From positions 62,001-126,000 of the forward strand of contig NZ_JBAHUQ010000001.1 of the NCBI RefSeq assembly GCF_036689865.1: a stretch of DNA of 64,000 nt, in the 5' to 3' direction. Position numbers and translations under genes: made by a program. Below the pieces are notes generated by a model. The model was not told the DNA's origin. It saw nothing but the letters and a program-made list of their open reading frames with translations, and made no database searches. This DNA is from Magnetococcus sp. PR-3. GTDB taxonomy: Bacteria > Pseudomonadota > Magnetococcia > Magnetococcales > Magnetococcaceae. Below, piece after piece: positions 32,227-41,150 of the stretch. The stretch's first letter is position 1. Each line of letters opens with the position of its first letter.

Positions 32227-32228
32227 TT

Positions 32229-32615
32229 TTAACCTCGGTTTAAGACAGCAACGATCTGGAAGATGCCCGCTTTCCAGTGTGCAAACAGAGTTGATCTGGC
32301 ACGATCAAAACGGCGCATAATCAGCTTCCATGGCACTCTCTCAGCACGAAACCACAATAGGCGCCTATCATCCGTATCCAGCCACGAGAGCCACTCAAAG
32401 ACCTCGTCCATACGATTGATGGCCTCAGGTGAGGGTGGCCCCAACCTGACTTCCGCTGATCCCCAGCCATAGGCATCGTAAAACTCATGAATCACCTCTG
32501 GCCATGACGAACGAGCTTCATCCGGTTTCAATCCTTTTACCGGCAAGCGTTTCATGGTTCTAGCCGCCTCTTCAAGCCGCTTGGCCACAACAGTGGCATC
32601 CCATTTCTCAGGCAT
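32229..32615 (-). CDS. DUF6362-family protein, possible late regulator
   Basis: 128 residues from ATG 32615, overlapping the upstream small gene by 8 bp. Pattern WDATVVAKRLEEAARTMKRLP ... PPSPEAINRMDEVFEWLSWLDTDDRRLLWFRAERVPWKLIMRRFDRARSTLFAHWKAG matches DUF6362. The last part is a probable helix-turn-helix (VPWKLIMRRFDRARSTLFAHW). Last gene of the early operon and next to the lysis/late block, the position of a Q-like or ArpU-like late activator; this role is inferred. Confidence 0.7.
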   Translation of the reverse strand: MPEKWDATVVAKRLEEAARTMKRLPVKGLKPDEARSSWPEVIHEFYDAYGWGSAEVRLGPPSPEAINRMDEVFEWLSWLDTDDRRLLWFRAERVPWKLIMRRFDRARSTLFAHWKAGIFQIVAVLNRG

Positions 32616-32823
32616 AGCGCACCTCCTTGTGGCGACGGCCATACAACCGATCTCCCAGTTGCTGAACCAGCTCCCGTTCCGGCCAGGTCAAACGATTATC
32701 ATCCTGCGAGACCACCAAGATGCCATGGCGATTCCACCCTTTGCGCTTCTGCTCATCCACATCCATCTGGCTCTCCTGGTAACGCGCCAACGGACTGCGG
32801 GGCAAGTTGGGTCCACCGATCAT
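32608..32823 (-). CDS. Hypothetical 71-residue phage protein
   Basis: Charged small protein (NLPRSPLARYQESQMDVDEQKRKGWNRHGILVVSQDDNRLTWPERELVQQLGDRLYG). No family recognised. It is tightly packed, overlapping the resolvase gene by ATGA upstream and DUF6362 by 8 bp downstream, which supports it as a real gene. Similar small ORFs occur between RuvC-like and DUF6362 genes in related phages as far as I recall, without known function. Confidence 0.6.
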   Translation of the reverse strand: MIGGPNLPRSPLARYQESQMDVDEQKRKGWNRHGILVVSQDDNRLTWPERELVQQLGDRLYGRRHKEVRYA

Positions 32824-33332
32824 TGCGCACCTCCCTTCCCCAGCACGTAGTGCAGAAGTGCCAAGGCATCGGCGGCATTGTCATCCTCAGGATTGTGACC
32901 TAACCGCTTCATGGCGTGGATAACCTGGGCCTTACTGGCATTGCCCTTCCCTGTTGCATGCTTTTTGATGGTTCCGACTGCAATACCCTGGTACGGCACA
33001 CTATTTTTCTCAGCCCATCCAGTCAGATAAGCCAGAAAACCCCCATATACCTGGGCGGCCAGGGTTCCGCTGTGGCCCCTCACCAGTTCAAAACTGATCT
33101 GGCTGATGGTGTGACTGAAATGCATATGGTCCAACCAGTCAGCAAACCGTACCCAACCCATGCCGCCCCCTTCAAACCGACTGGGCTTAAACGATACTGA
33201 TCCACTGGTGATGGTGCCGTCAGGGTGGTGCAGTGCCCACCCCAGCTGTGATCCAAGGTCCAGGGCCAAAACTACCCTATTCCCAACTGCGCCCTGATAG
33301 GGCAAACTTTGTGAAACCATTGTCTGAGCCAT
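32820..33332 (-). CDS. RuvC-like Holliday junction resolvase
   Basis: 170 residues from ATG 33332 (GGAGGGTAGCCAC). RNase H-fold acidic residues: D in VLALDLGSQLGWAL (near residue 24), E in ISFELVRGHSG (near 84), and DD in NPEDDNAADALALLHY (about 148-155). This is the catalytic tetrad pattern of RuvC-type phage resolvases. It would trim branched DNA before packaging. First gene downstream of the repeat-rich region at 33368-33743. Confidence 0.8.
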   Translation of the reverse strand: MAQTMVSQSLPYQGAVGNRVVLALDLGSQLGWALHHPDGTITSGSVSFKPSRFEGGGMGWVRFADWLDHMHFSHTISQISFELVRGHSGTLAAQVYGGFLAYLTGWAEKNSVPYQGIAVGTIKKHATGKGNASKAQVIHAMKRLGHNPEDDNAADALALLHYVLGKGGAQ

Positions 33333-33367
33333 GTGGCTACCCTCCATTGGCTGGATTATGGTTAGGG

Positions 33368-33743
33368 CGGTGGCGATCGTCTTGGCGGAGGACGCCACCG
33401 TCCGATTTAAAATTCCGAGGCCGCTTTTACGGCTGCGGAATAGATAAACATTTTTGTGTCCGGGCCCATGTGCCGACTGTGGAGTTGAACCCCCTTTTAT
33501 TCTGATGGGGGTGGGTCTCCAGACCACCCCATCAGATATATATTTATATATAGGGAAAATCAGGAACGCATATCCCCATATATATCAGTCACTTGCCGTT
33601 CCTGATTTTCTGCCGGAACCTTTTTTAGCCGGAACATTACTTTCCCTTTATTCTCAGTCGGATAAATATTCCGGAGATACTGCCGGAACGATTGATTCCG
33701 GCCCATTCCGGGGGTACAGCCGGAACGTTTTTCAACCCATGTT
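33368..33743. promoter_or_regulatory. Repeat-rich, AT-rich noncoding region (candidate origin/control locus)
   Basis: No supported gene. In order: CGGTGGCG/CGCCACCG inverted repeat (33368-33400); hairpin CTGATGGGG/CCCCATCAG (33502-33535); an ATATATATTTATATATA tract (33534-33550); a perfect 13-bp inverted repeat AAAATCAGGAACG/CGTTCCTGATTTT (33556-33568 and 33597-33609); four direct GCCGGAAC copies (33612, 33628, 33682, 33719) plus partial ATTCCGG copies on the other strand. AT-rich DNA flanked by iterated sites next to the primase/helicase gene resembles a replication origin. Confidence 0.55.
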
Positions 33744-35873
33744 TCACTCCCCTGAGCCCACCTGGAATTGACCCACCCCAAGAGCAAACTCCCCACCAGG
33801 AATATCTAGGTATTTTTTCAATTTGCTCCCCTCGGCAACACAGAGGACTGCACGCCCCATTTCCAACAATATGTCGGTCATGGCAACAAGTTTATCCCTA
33901 CCTATTGCAGACAACTCTTCAGGAAGCTCTGATCGACGATCATAGATGCCGTTTCCCCCTGTTTTGGTGAATGGTTGGCCTGCAGTTGCAGCCTGTCCAA
34001 TAGCCCCTTCGAGGGAATCCAACAGTTCAGGCAGTTGTCCCTGCATGAGTTGGAGGTCTGCAGACCGATCAATAAGCAATCCACTTCCCGCATCCCGCAC
34101 ATAGACTCTTACCGTTTTATCCACAGGCCAGTTACTTTTCACCACAGCGCCCCTGAAAACACAATCGCGGGCATGTGGACGACTTACCTTTTTGCAAACT
34201 TCCTTGGACTCTTTCTGATTCACCTCCCATAGGGCATATGACCAACGCCCTCCATCGACCAGGGCCGTGGTACCACGGATCGCCTCTCTGGCCTCACCGG
34301 CGGTATTGATGGGCTTATTGCCTACTTTTTTGAAGTGATGAGCTACCAGGGTAGTCGCACCGGTTTCCGCTGCGATGCGCCCCAGCCCGGCAAAGAACAT
34401 GGCCCCGGCTGCAGGGTCGCTGTTGACATCACCACCCGCAAAGCTCTGCAGGGGATCGATCACAACCAGACGTAGGTCTGGGATTTCCAACAGCTGCTGT
34501 CGGATCTCATCGTAAGCTTCAGTCAGTACCGGCCCTTCCCGCCCCATGGCTACCAAGGGCATTGCCCCACCGGCGTTGGGCAGAGGTACGACAATCAGAC
34601 GGCGTGGGTCTGGCATGTCCCCCGCCAACAAGTTGAGTCGCCGATGTATCTCATCCTGATCATCCTCAGCAGTAAGCATCACTGCAGTACCCTCAACAGG
34701 TACCAAAGGGCCTCCCAGAGCTTCGGACGGAATTGGGGATACCCCTTCTATCTGAGCCACCTTGATACAGAGATCCAACAACAGCATGCTTTTCCCCGCC
34801 CCACCGATGGCTGCCACCAAGCCTGGCACCCCAACGGGTAACACCCCATCGATAAGCCATTTGGGCTCTGGTGCAGGGCCGTGATAGCGGTGGAATGTCC
34901 AATCCTGCAATTGCAGTCGGCGCTGTGGACCCGAATCATCCTGACGCGGGGCTTGTTGGATAAACCCACGCACATCCATCTCTTCATCTATTGCATCAGC
35001 CGCATCCCATTTTTCTGGCTTATCATGTGGCGGCATCAATACACTCACCTCACGAACTCCTACTTCGCGCATCGCTTTAGCGGCCATCTGGGCATACTCC
35101 GCACCTGGCTGGTCATGGTCTGGCCAGATAGTGATACGCTTCCCCTTCAAAACAGCCCAGTCAGCCCGTTTAATCTGCCCCTTGGATCCCATTGAGGTGG
35201 TGGCTGTAATACCGATATCAATAAGCGCTTGGGCCGTCTTTTCCCCTTCCACCAATACTACCTCCGAAGCCTTTGAAACCTCGGGTAGATTATAGAGGGG
35301 TGTGACCTGTGGTGATTGCCACTTACCTGTGGTGACATCCAGTGGTCGAAACTCTTTCCTGCGCCCAGGAGGATCATAGCGATAGACACAGGCCAAGAGC
35401 TTGCCATTGGTATCGGTGTAGTCCCATTTACCGGTGTATGGCCCTAGGTCATCCATAGGGGGGCTACGTCGTTCTTCAACATCGGGTGCCGATTGGACGG
35501 GAGGTGTATGATGGCCATACCCCAACCATCCCTGAATATCAGCCATGACATCACGAAATTGGGTCGTGGTATTCATACCCCGTGCATGGGCCCACAGATC
35601 GAGGATGTCACCCCCCTGCCCTTCGGCATGGTCGTACCACACACCACTCTTTTCACCGGTTAACTCCACCTTCATACTCTCACCTGGCGTACCGTAGATA
35701 TCGCCAATCAGAAATTGGTTATGGTGAACTTTCCCAGCTGGAAACAGATGGAACAGGACCGCCTCGATACGTTGTTGTAGCTGTTCTTTGAGCTCCTCTT
35801 TTCCCATAGCGTGGTTGGGTTGGCCCTCCCGTTGAGGGGTGGCACTGTTGAAATCCAAAATATTGGTAGTCAT
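33744..35873 (-). CDS. Phage DNA primase-helicase (Toprim + RepA-like ATPase)
   Basis: 709 residues from ATG 35873 (ATGA overlap with the nuclease gene). The N-terminal part has HHNQFLIGDIYGTPGESMKVEL and a zinc-less primase-like start. Toprim motifs follow (VVLVEGEKTAQALID about 220-234; ITIWPDHDQPGA about 262-273), then a KaiC/RepA-like ATPase with Walker A AAIGGAGKSMLLLD (near 375) and Walker B LVVIDPLQSFAGGD. This is the standard phage primase/helicase fusion that drives replication. The putative origin lies directly behind its stop codon. Confidence 0.87.
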   Translation of the reverse strand: MTTNILDFNSATPQREGQPNHAMGKEELKEQLQQRIEAVLFHLFPAGKVHHNQFLIGDIYGTPGESMKVELTGEKSGVWYDHAEGQGGDILDLWAHARGMNTTTQFRDVMADIQGWLGYGHHTPPVQSAPDVEERRSPPMDDLGPYTGKWDYTDTNGKLLACVYRYDPPGRRKEFRPLDVTTGKWQSPQVTPLYNLPEVSKASEVVLVEGEKTAQALIDIGITATTSMGSKGQIKRADWAVLKGKRITIWPDHDQPGAEYAQMAAKAMREVGVREVSVLMPPHDKPEKWDAADAIDEEMDVRGFIQQAPRQDDSGPQRRLQLQDWTFHRYHGPAPEPKWLIDGVLPVGVPGLVAAIGGAGKSMLLLDLCIKVAQIEGVSPIPSEALGGPLVPVEGTAVMLTAEDDQDEIHRRLNLLAGDMPDPRRLIVVPLPNAGGAMPLVAMGREGPVLTEAYDEIRQQLLEIPDLRLVVIDPLQSFAGGDVNSDPAAGAMFFAGLGRIAAETGATTLVAHHFKKVGNKPINTAGEAREAIRGTTALVDGGRWSYALWEVNQKESKEVCKKVSRPHARDCVFRGAVVKSNWPVDKTVRVYVRDAGSGLLIDRSADLQLMQGQLPELLDSLEGAIGQAATAGQPFTKTGGNGIYDRRSELPEELSAIGRDKLVAMTDILLEMGRAVLCVAEGSKLKKYLDIPGGEFALGVGQFQVGSGE

Positions 35874-36640
35874 GATGGCAACCCCCAGCAGCGATCCTGA
35901 TGTGAACACATACGACATTGAAAATGGGTGGATTCCCGACTGATCCTCGGCAACAGATCCTCAGCTTCGGTGGCCTTGATAATCCGTACCGCCCGATCAG
36001 ACATCTGCTGTGCTAAAGGCGCATCAAACGGGACCAGCTCATGATGTAGTTCTGCAGTATCCTTGTTAATGGAGGTAAAGAGCGCTGGGTTGGCGGAGAT
36101 GCCAGAAACCTGGGGCTCCATGTATGCCTGGTAAATGGCCATCTGGGCCGCATAGACTGGTTTTGAGAGAACCACCCCCTTCTTGACCGTGTCCTTCCAC
36201 GACTTGTTATTGAGGGACTTGCACTCCCATAGGCAGGGATACCCCATGGTTACGCTGGGCGGACCGGATATGATGATCCCATCCACATGCCCTTGGATCC
36301 GACCACTGGCCGCCTCAAAACCAAACTGCTCCCCATTGGGCCGATTGCCCTTGGTCGTGAAGAGCTCAAATCCTGCCATGCGTAGCCAGCGAATCGCCAT
36401 ATCCTCAAACAGATGACCGGCTGCAAATATACGCAGTAACTGCCCATCGAAATTCCGTCCAGGATCCTTGGGCGCATGGGCATACTCAAACTGAAGGGCT
36501 CGTTCGCATGCTACCCCCAGACGGGATGCGCCCAGGTAGGTGCGGGGTGTCTGCAGCCGGTTCTCCTCTTCTAAAGCCATGTCGACAAGGTGGTTGATGG
36601 TGGGGGCAATGCCCCCACTGTTGTGGTTGAAATCAAGCAC
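35870..36640 (-). CDS. PD-(D/E)XK exonuclease (Cas4/RecB-like)
   Basis: 256 residues. Nuclease core: GHVDGIIISG (Asp), then LWECKSLNNKSWKD (E-x-K) near residues 140-152, and AQMAIYQAYM, the Q-x3-Y motif. The C-terminus has C-x2-C...C spacing (FQCRMCSHQDRCW) together with an early Cys (VACERAL), suggesting a Cas4-type Fe-S cluster. Likely processes DNA ends for recombination with the Sak4-like protein. Overlaps its neighbours on both sides. Confidence 0.82.
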   Translation of the reverse strand: MLDFNHNSGGIAPTINHLVDMALEEENRLQTPRTYLGASRLGVACERALQFEYAHAPKDPGRNFDGQLLRIFAAGHLFEDMAIRWLRMAGFELFTTKGNRPNGEQFGFEAASGRIQGHVDGIIISGPPSVTMGYPCLWECKSLNNKSWKDTVKKGVVLSKPVYAAQMAIYQAYMEPQVSGISANPALFTSINKDTAELHHELVPFDAPLAQQMSDRAVRIIKATEAEDLLPRISRESTHFQCRMCSHQDRCWGLPS

Positions 36641-37145
36641 GACATACCTCTATTTTCCCCTCAGCAATGAGGATGGGGGGATGCGCAGGGAATGTGCGTA
36701 CATCGAAGGAGACAATCGAGGTCTCCTGATCCCGGTTGCGTCGCTCTTCCCAGGTGATGGTGCCCAGATTGGCTTTGATTTGCTGACGCCATACATCCAG
36801 ATCGATGACCATCCATCGCTTCAAGGTTGAGGAGATTTCATCCAGGGCATGGCCGTAGAACATCCAGTCACCGAAACCCTCAGCTATTTTGTTGATCTCC
36901 GTCTTACCTCCTAAGTCATGACGCCGGGAACGCATGGTAAATTCATGGCCATAACGATCAGCATACCCCGCTCTGCGGATACGACAGGCGATACGCATGT
37001 CTCTGGCGGTGAGCACCATCAGATCGGTGGCCTCGTTCACATCCAGTTCCATCGGTGCCGGTGTCATAAGTAATGGGCCCACGATCTGCTGAATGGTTGG
37101 CAAAAAACGATCGGACCATTTACGGTCAGCCTGGTAAGTGCTCAT
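36633..37145 (-). CDS. Hypothetical phage protein next to exonuclease
   Basis: 170 residues. Contains DVNEATDLMVLTARDMRIACRIRRAGYADRYGHEFTMRSRR and KTEINKIAEGFGDWMFYGHAL. The D...E-x-T/R pattern looks like a nuclease-type fold but no catalytic set is certain. Overlaps genes on both sides (8 bp and ATGA), so it is part of the recombination/replication operon. Confidence 0.6.
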   Translation of the reverse strand: MSTYQADRKWSDRFLPTIQQIVGPLLMTPAPMELDVNEATDLMVLTARDMRIACRIRRAGYADRYGHEFTMRSRRHDLGGKTEINKIAEGFGDWMFYGHALDEISSTLKRWMVIDLDVWRQQIKANLGTITWEERRNRDQETSIVSFDVRTFPAHPPILIAEGKIEVCRA

Positions 37146-38347
37146 GCGACCTCTCCAAACTTGCCGCTTTCTGCCCCCCAGGTATCGAATCCCTCCCGCT
37201 GTTCTCGGGAAAACAGATCGATACGTGGGGATGGGGATACCCTGCGGATGAGGTCGTAAAACTCATTGGGTTTCCGGCTGTGTTCACGACGAGGTGCGTT
37301 AAAGCAGGTGGAGAACGACTTGGTCTCCAGGAACTCAAGACGCCCTTTACGACCAAACAGCACAAACTCACAGTTGTACTGGGGCAGGCCAAAGGGTTGA
37401 AAGCCGCCGGGCTTGTGCCACACCATCTGGAAGATATAGGGAAATCCCCACTTCTCCATCAACCGCATGGCCATGGGCAGGAACTTCTGGGTGGTCCAGA
37501 GGAAGAGGTGGCACTCTTCGTGGGCAAGCCCGCCTACATCCAGATCCGCCAGTTCAACTTCACTCATGGTAGGGTAATCAAAACCCACCTGATCGAGGCG
37601 CTGATCCCGCTCCACCTTCTGCATAGGCCATGGGGGATCGATGATGATGGTCCGGTATTTTCCATCAGGTAGATCCATTTTGAGGGCATCGGCCCTCACC
37701 TGGGCCCGTTGTGCCGCATTTTCCTTGGCTTTACGTGCACGGATCTCTTTGGCCGCATCCAAAATGGCCTCTTCCCCTTTGGCAACAACCGCCTGCTGTG
37801 CCTCCTGTGGTAAGTTGGAGAGATCGGCGGCAGTTGATACTGAAACCTTGCCTGTTTCCACCTTATCGATCAGGTCAGGGGTGCCCTGGCGTAGAACACA
37901 GGATGCATTTTCCACTGACCGTGCAGATACGTTGGTTAACTCAGCCGCATGTTCACGAGAAGCCCCAACTTTACCCTGTGGCAAATTTGCCATAGGGTCT
38001 GATGCTCCTCCCTGTAACATCCGCGCACGCGCCTCCTCTTCAAACATTGGCTTCAACCGCGCTGCCACCATGGCCCGCTGCGACTCATTTAGGTGACGGC
38101 GATGTAGGTTAAGGCTGATGGAGAACGCCACGGGGTCATCCCCCTGGTAGATCTCTACAAACGGTTCTGCTCCGATGGCGCAGCAGGCATTATAGCGGTT
38201 ACGGCCATCCAGAATTCGTCCATCGGTATGGAGCCAGATGGGTTCACGCTGGCCATGATCACGGATATCCTGGGTCAATTCGTTAAGCTCTTGCTCTGAC
38301 ATCAACGGAAAGATGTCGGCAATGGGGTGAAAGTCATAGGTTTTCAT
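37142..38347 (-). CDS. ParB-like/MT-A70 N6-adenine methyltransferase fusion
   Basis: 401 residues. Residues 1-110: ParB-type domain (LMSEQELNELTQDIRDHGQREPIWLHTDGRILDGRNRYNAC) with HLNESQRAMVAARL. Residues 120-200: helix-turn-helix-like (SREHAAELTNVSARSVENA). Residues about 220-395: MT-A70 domain with catalytic DPPW (YRTIIIDPPWPMQKVE) and LFLWTTQKFLPMA. Adenine methylation of phage DNA against restriction is the usual inference. Second ParB-methyltransferase fusion of this prophage, here in the early operon. Confidence 0.88.
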   Translation of the reverse strand: MKTYDFHPIADIFPLMSEQELNELTQDIRDHGQREPIWLHTDGRILDGRNRYNACCAIGAEPFVEIYQGDDPVAFSISLNLHRRHLNESQRAMVAARLKPMFEEEARARMLQGGASDPMANLPQGKVGASREHAAELTNVSARSVENASCVLRQGTPDLIDKVETGKVSVSTAADLSNLPQEAQQAVVAKGEEAILDAAKEIRARKAKENAAQRAQVRADALKMDLPDGKYRTIIIDPPWPMQKVERDQRLDQVGFDYPTMSEVELADLDVGGLAHEECHLFLWTTQKFLPMAMRLMEKWGFPYIFQMVWHKPGGFQPFGLPQYNCEFVLFGRKGRLEFLETKSFSTCFNAPRREHSRKPNEFYDLIRRVSPSPRIDLFSREQREGFDTWGAESGKFGEVA

Positions 38348-38362
38348 CGAGGTTCTCCTCGT

Positions 38363-38800
38363 TTAGAACGGTATATCGTCAAACAGCGTATCGGGCTGGG
38401 CTTTGGCCATGTAATCCTGGTAGGCAGTGACGATCACCTCCACCAGGGTGAGCACCTCTTCCTTGCTGTATGCTGTAAGGGGGCGCTGCATATCAATGCT
38501 GGCCACGTATTCACCCAGTAGCGGCAGAGCCGCTGCCATAGCTGCTTTTTCAAGTTGGGTGGCATCAACCATGTTGCGCACCTCCAGTAACAGATCCACC
38601 GGCACCGCCCTGACCTTGCCAAGCAGCCAGATCAGCACATGCTGGGGATGATTTTTCAGATGGCGTTGAAACAGTGCTTTGTCCTTCCGCTGCAGAGCCC
38701 CGAGACCGATACGTTGGGTCTTGAGCCCTGGTGGCAAGGTGACCCAACCCCATGCCGGGTCGTGCCAGGTGCTGTTTCGACGGGTCCATAGGGTGGCCAT
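38363..38800 (-). CDS. Hypothetical phage protein (early operon)
   Basis: 145 residues. N-terminal GWVTLPPGLKTQRIGLGALQRKDKALFQRHLKNHPQH and C-terminal LTAYSKEEVLTLVEVIVTAYQDYM, ending in DTLFDDIPF, an acidic-aromatic tail like the C-terminal peptides of SSB-interacting or SSB-type proteins. Family not recognised with confidence (weakly like DUF6511). One-base overlap with the helicase stop (38800). Confidence 0.6.
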   Translation of the reverse strand: MATLWTRRNSTWHDPAWGWVTLPPGLKTQRIGLGALQRKDKALFQRHLKNHPQHVLIWLLGKVRAVPVDLLLEVRNMVDATQLEKAAMAAALPLLGEYVASIDMQRPLTAYSKEEVLTLVEVIVTAYQDYMAKAQPDTLFDDIPF

Positions 38801-40485
38801 TACGCAACCTCCGCTATCGCGTTGCGATCAGCCTGAAAGATCAAGTTGCGTATGGTCGACTTATTGAATCGAAAGGTGAGAAGTGCAGAGGCTTGATAAC
38901 GGGTTAACCCCATGTCCATCTGCATGTCAGATGGCAGATACTGAAGCTGCTTGTCCGTCGGGGGCTGATTGAGCCACGATTTGGTCTTATGGGCTGATTC
39001 GTCACTCTCATGCTCATTGAGCCAATCATCTGCAGCTGCCAGGCATACGGTGCGCTCCCCTATAGAGAGCAACCGAGTTGGCTCTCCTTTGGCCCCACCC
39101 ACCGCATGCCAATAACCGTTGAGGTAGAAAACACCACCCCAGCCATTGAACCCATTCGCCATCATGGCGGCATCATCACCAAACAGGTCGACCCAACGGA
39201 AGCTTGATCGAGCCAACAAGTCCACTTCCGACATGATGAAGTCGGTTATGGCTTCAGGATTATCCCCTGGGGTGGTTACGGGCTCCCAGATGTAGCCGCA
39301 TAAAGAACACTCCTGTACGGCGATGGGGACAATGGCTTCACATTGGGGGCACTGCTTGGTGGGGGCTTCCCCTTTGAGCTCTTTACCATCCAGGTTGACA
39401 TCCTGCTCGAGAGATCCATGCAGCAGGGATGAGATACCAAAATCCAACACCACACAGTCGTTTTTAATTACCCCAGGGTATTCGTTTGGGTCAACACAAC
39501 GCAGCCCTCTGCCCACCATTTGAATCATAGTAGATTTGAACGAGCTGGGCCTGAGAAGCACCACACAGGAGGTGGGTTGGTAGTCCCACCCTTCTGTGAG
39601 GACACCCACGTTTACCACCACCATGGCTGAGCCCTTCTCAAAACGAGACAGGGTGGCTTTCCGCTCTGCAGATGACAGCTCCCCATGAACCATCACTGCT
39701 TCTACATTCGACCCATTAAAGGCGTCGGTAACATTGCGGGCATGGTCTACGGTAGAGCAGAACACCACCGTTTTTCGGGCCCCTGCTTTCTCCTTCCAAT
39801 GCTCAACCACCGCTTCAGTGACCGGGGCCTTATTCATTACCCTGTCTACCTCTGCCATATCGAAGTCATCCACCGTTTTGCGGACGTTTTTGAGAGCCTC
39901 CTGTGCACCCACATCAATCACAAAGGTGCGGGGTTTGACCAGATTACCCGCTTGGATTAATTCACCCAGTCGCACCTGGTCTGCTACATTGGAAAAAATG
40001 GGACGAAGGGCCTGTTTATCTCCTCTTCCAGGCGTAGCTGTGACCCCGTAGATCCGGCATTGAGGATTGCGATCCAGAGCCGTATCGATAATGCGCCGAT
40101 AGCTGTTGGCCGCTGCATGGTGCGCCTCATCTATTACCAGCAGATCCAGAGGAGGCATGGCATCCAGGTTTTTCTCCCTAGCCAGTGTGGGCACCATGGC
40201 AAAGGTGGCGCTCCCGCGCCACGATTTGCCACGAGCATCCACCACAGAGGAAGATAGCCCTGGATTAACCTTGGAAAACTTCATCACATTCTGGCGGGTG
40301 AGTTCATCACGATGCGCCAGAATGCAGGCTTTTTCCTCCTTCTTTTTCAGCATTTGGCCAACGACTGCTGAAAGCGCCACCGTCTTGCCAAATCCGGTGC
40401 TGGCCACAGCAATGGTATTACCGTGCTTCTGCAGAGCGGCCACCGACCGTTCCACAAATGTTTTCTGCCTCGGGCGGAGTATCAT
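38800..40485 (-). CDS. DEAD/DEAH SF2 helicase
   Basis: 561 residues. Motif I ASTGFGKTVALSAV (near 30-40), Ia AHRDELTRQ, II LLVIDEAHHAAANSYRRI, III GVTATPGRGDK, then the C-terminal helicase domain with motif V/VI (VGVLTEGWDYQPTSCVVLLRP and QMVGRGLRC). Next is a zinc-ribbon-like QCPQCEAIVPIAVQECSLCGY. Typical of phage UvsW/COG1061-type helicases for origin melting or recombination. Confidence 0.9.
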   Translation of the reverse strand: MILRPRQKTFVERSVAALQKHGNTIAVASTGFGKTVALSAVVGQMLKKKEEKACILAHRDELTRQNVMKFSKVNPGLSSSVVDARGKSWRGSATFAMVPTLAREKNLDAMPPLDLLVIDEAHHAAANSYRRIIDTALDRNPQCRIYGVTATPGRGDKQALRPIFSNVADQVRLGELIQAGNLVKPRTFVIDVGAQEALKNVRKTVDDFDMAEVDRVMNKAPVTEAVVEHWKEKAGARKTVVFCSTVDHARNVTDAFNGSNVEAVMVHGELSSAERKATLSRFEKGSAMVVVNVGVLTEGWDYQPTSCVVLLRPSSFKSTMIQMVGRGLRCVDPNEYPGVIKNDCVVLDFGISSLLHGSLEQDVNLDGKELKGEAPTKQCPQCEAIVPIAVQECSLCGYIWEPVTTPGDNPEAITDFIMSEVDLLARSSFRWVDLFGDDAAMMANGFNGWGGVFYLNGYWHAVGGAKGEPTRLLSIGERTVCLAAADDWLNEHESDESAHKTKSWLNQPPTDKQLQYLPSDMQMDMGLTRYQASALLTFRFNKSTIRNLIFQADRNAIAEVA

Positions 40486-40496
40486 GATTCACTCCC

Positions 40497-41150
40497 TCAC
40501 TGTGCCCAACTGGGCGTTTGAGGAGGGGTTGCGGTCTGAGACTGCTGCTGAGGTGCAGACTGTTGTTGCGGCTGCGCTGGTGGCTGTTGCCATCCCTGCC
40601 CCGCTGGCGGTGCAGCTGGAGCGTGGGTACCACCGCCACTGTAGCCTTGGTACTCTTTGTGATCCGGTGTGATGGCAAATTTGATGACGTTCTTGTCGGA
40701 ATCGTCCCGTTGATCTTTCTCCACGTCTATCTTGGCCAGAAACTCAATACCGTCTAGATCAGCCAATCCGTTGATACGGCGGGCCTGTTGCGCCTGGGGC
40801 GAGTTATCCTTATCCTTCAGACCACGGGATGAGTTGAGAACGGCACGGATGAAAGAACGCCCCATATTGCCCCACTCTGGCCCTTTAGGGCTGAATAGCC
40901 CAACGTTGCTCCAGACCTTCCGTTTGGCATACTTACCCTCAGTAATCACAAACTCACATTTGAGAAATACCGACCCCTTATCCTGGTTAATCGCTGCGTA
41001 CCCACCAGTCCAACCTCGGTTGGGATCATCATAACCACCGGGTTTTATGGTCATGCGCACCGGCACAATGGTCCCCTTGGGGATCAGGTCAAAGCTCTGC
41101 TGACTCTCAGCGTTGTTGAAATCGTTCCAGTTGTTATCCATGATGGTCAT
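40497..41150 (-). CDS. ssDNA-binding-like protein (DUF669-type)
   Basis: 217 residues. Core (about 1-165): FDLIPKGTIVPVRMTIKPGG ... KCEFVITEGKYAKRKVWSNVGLF ... EFLAKIDVEKDQRDDSDKN, an OB-like pattern of phage DUF669/SSB-type proteins. The last 45 residues are Pro/Gln/Ala-rich and disordered, like SSB tails, but the end (PSWAQ) lacks the usual DIPF acidic tip; that tip occurs instead on the nearby 145-residue protein. ATGA overlap with the Sak4-like gene supports a recombination partnership. Confidence 0.75.
   Translation of the reverse strand: MTIMDNNWNDFNNAESQQSFDLIPKGTIVPVRMTIKPGGYDDPNRGWTGGYAAINQDKGSVFLKCEFVITEGKYAKRKVWSNVGLFSPKGPEWGNMGRSFIRAVLNSSRGLKDKDNSPQAQQARRINGLADLDGIEFLAKIDVEKDQRDDSDKNVIKFAITPDHKEYQGYSGGGTHAPAAPPAGQGWQQPPAQPQQQSAPQQQSQTATPPQTPSWAQ

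Noticed and set aside
33560-33796. 78-codon leftward ORF over the iteron region
   Set aside because: Overlaps the end of the primase/helicase gene and consists of translated repeats; no family signal.
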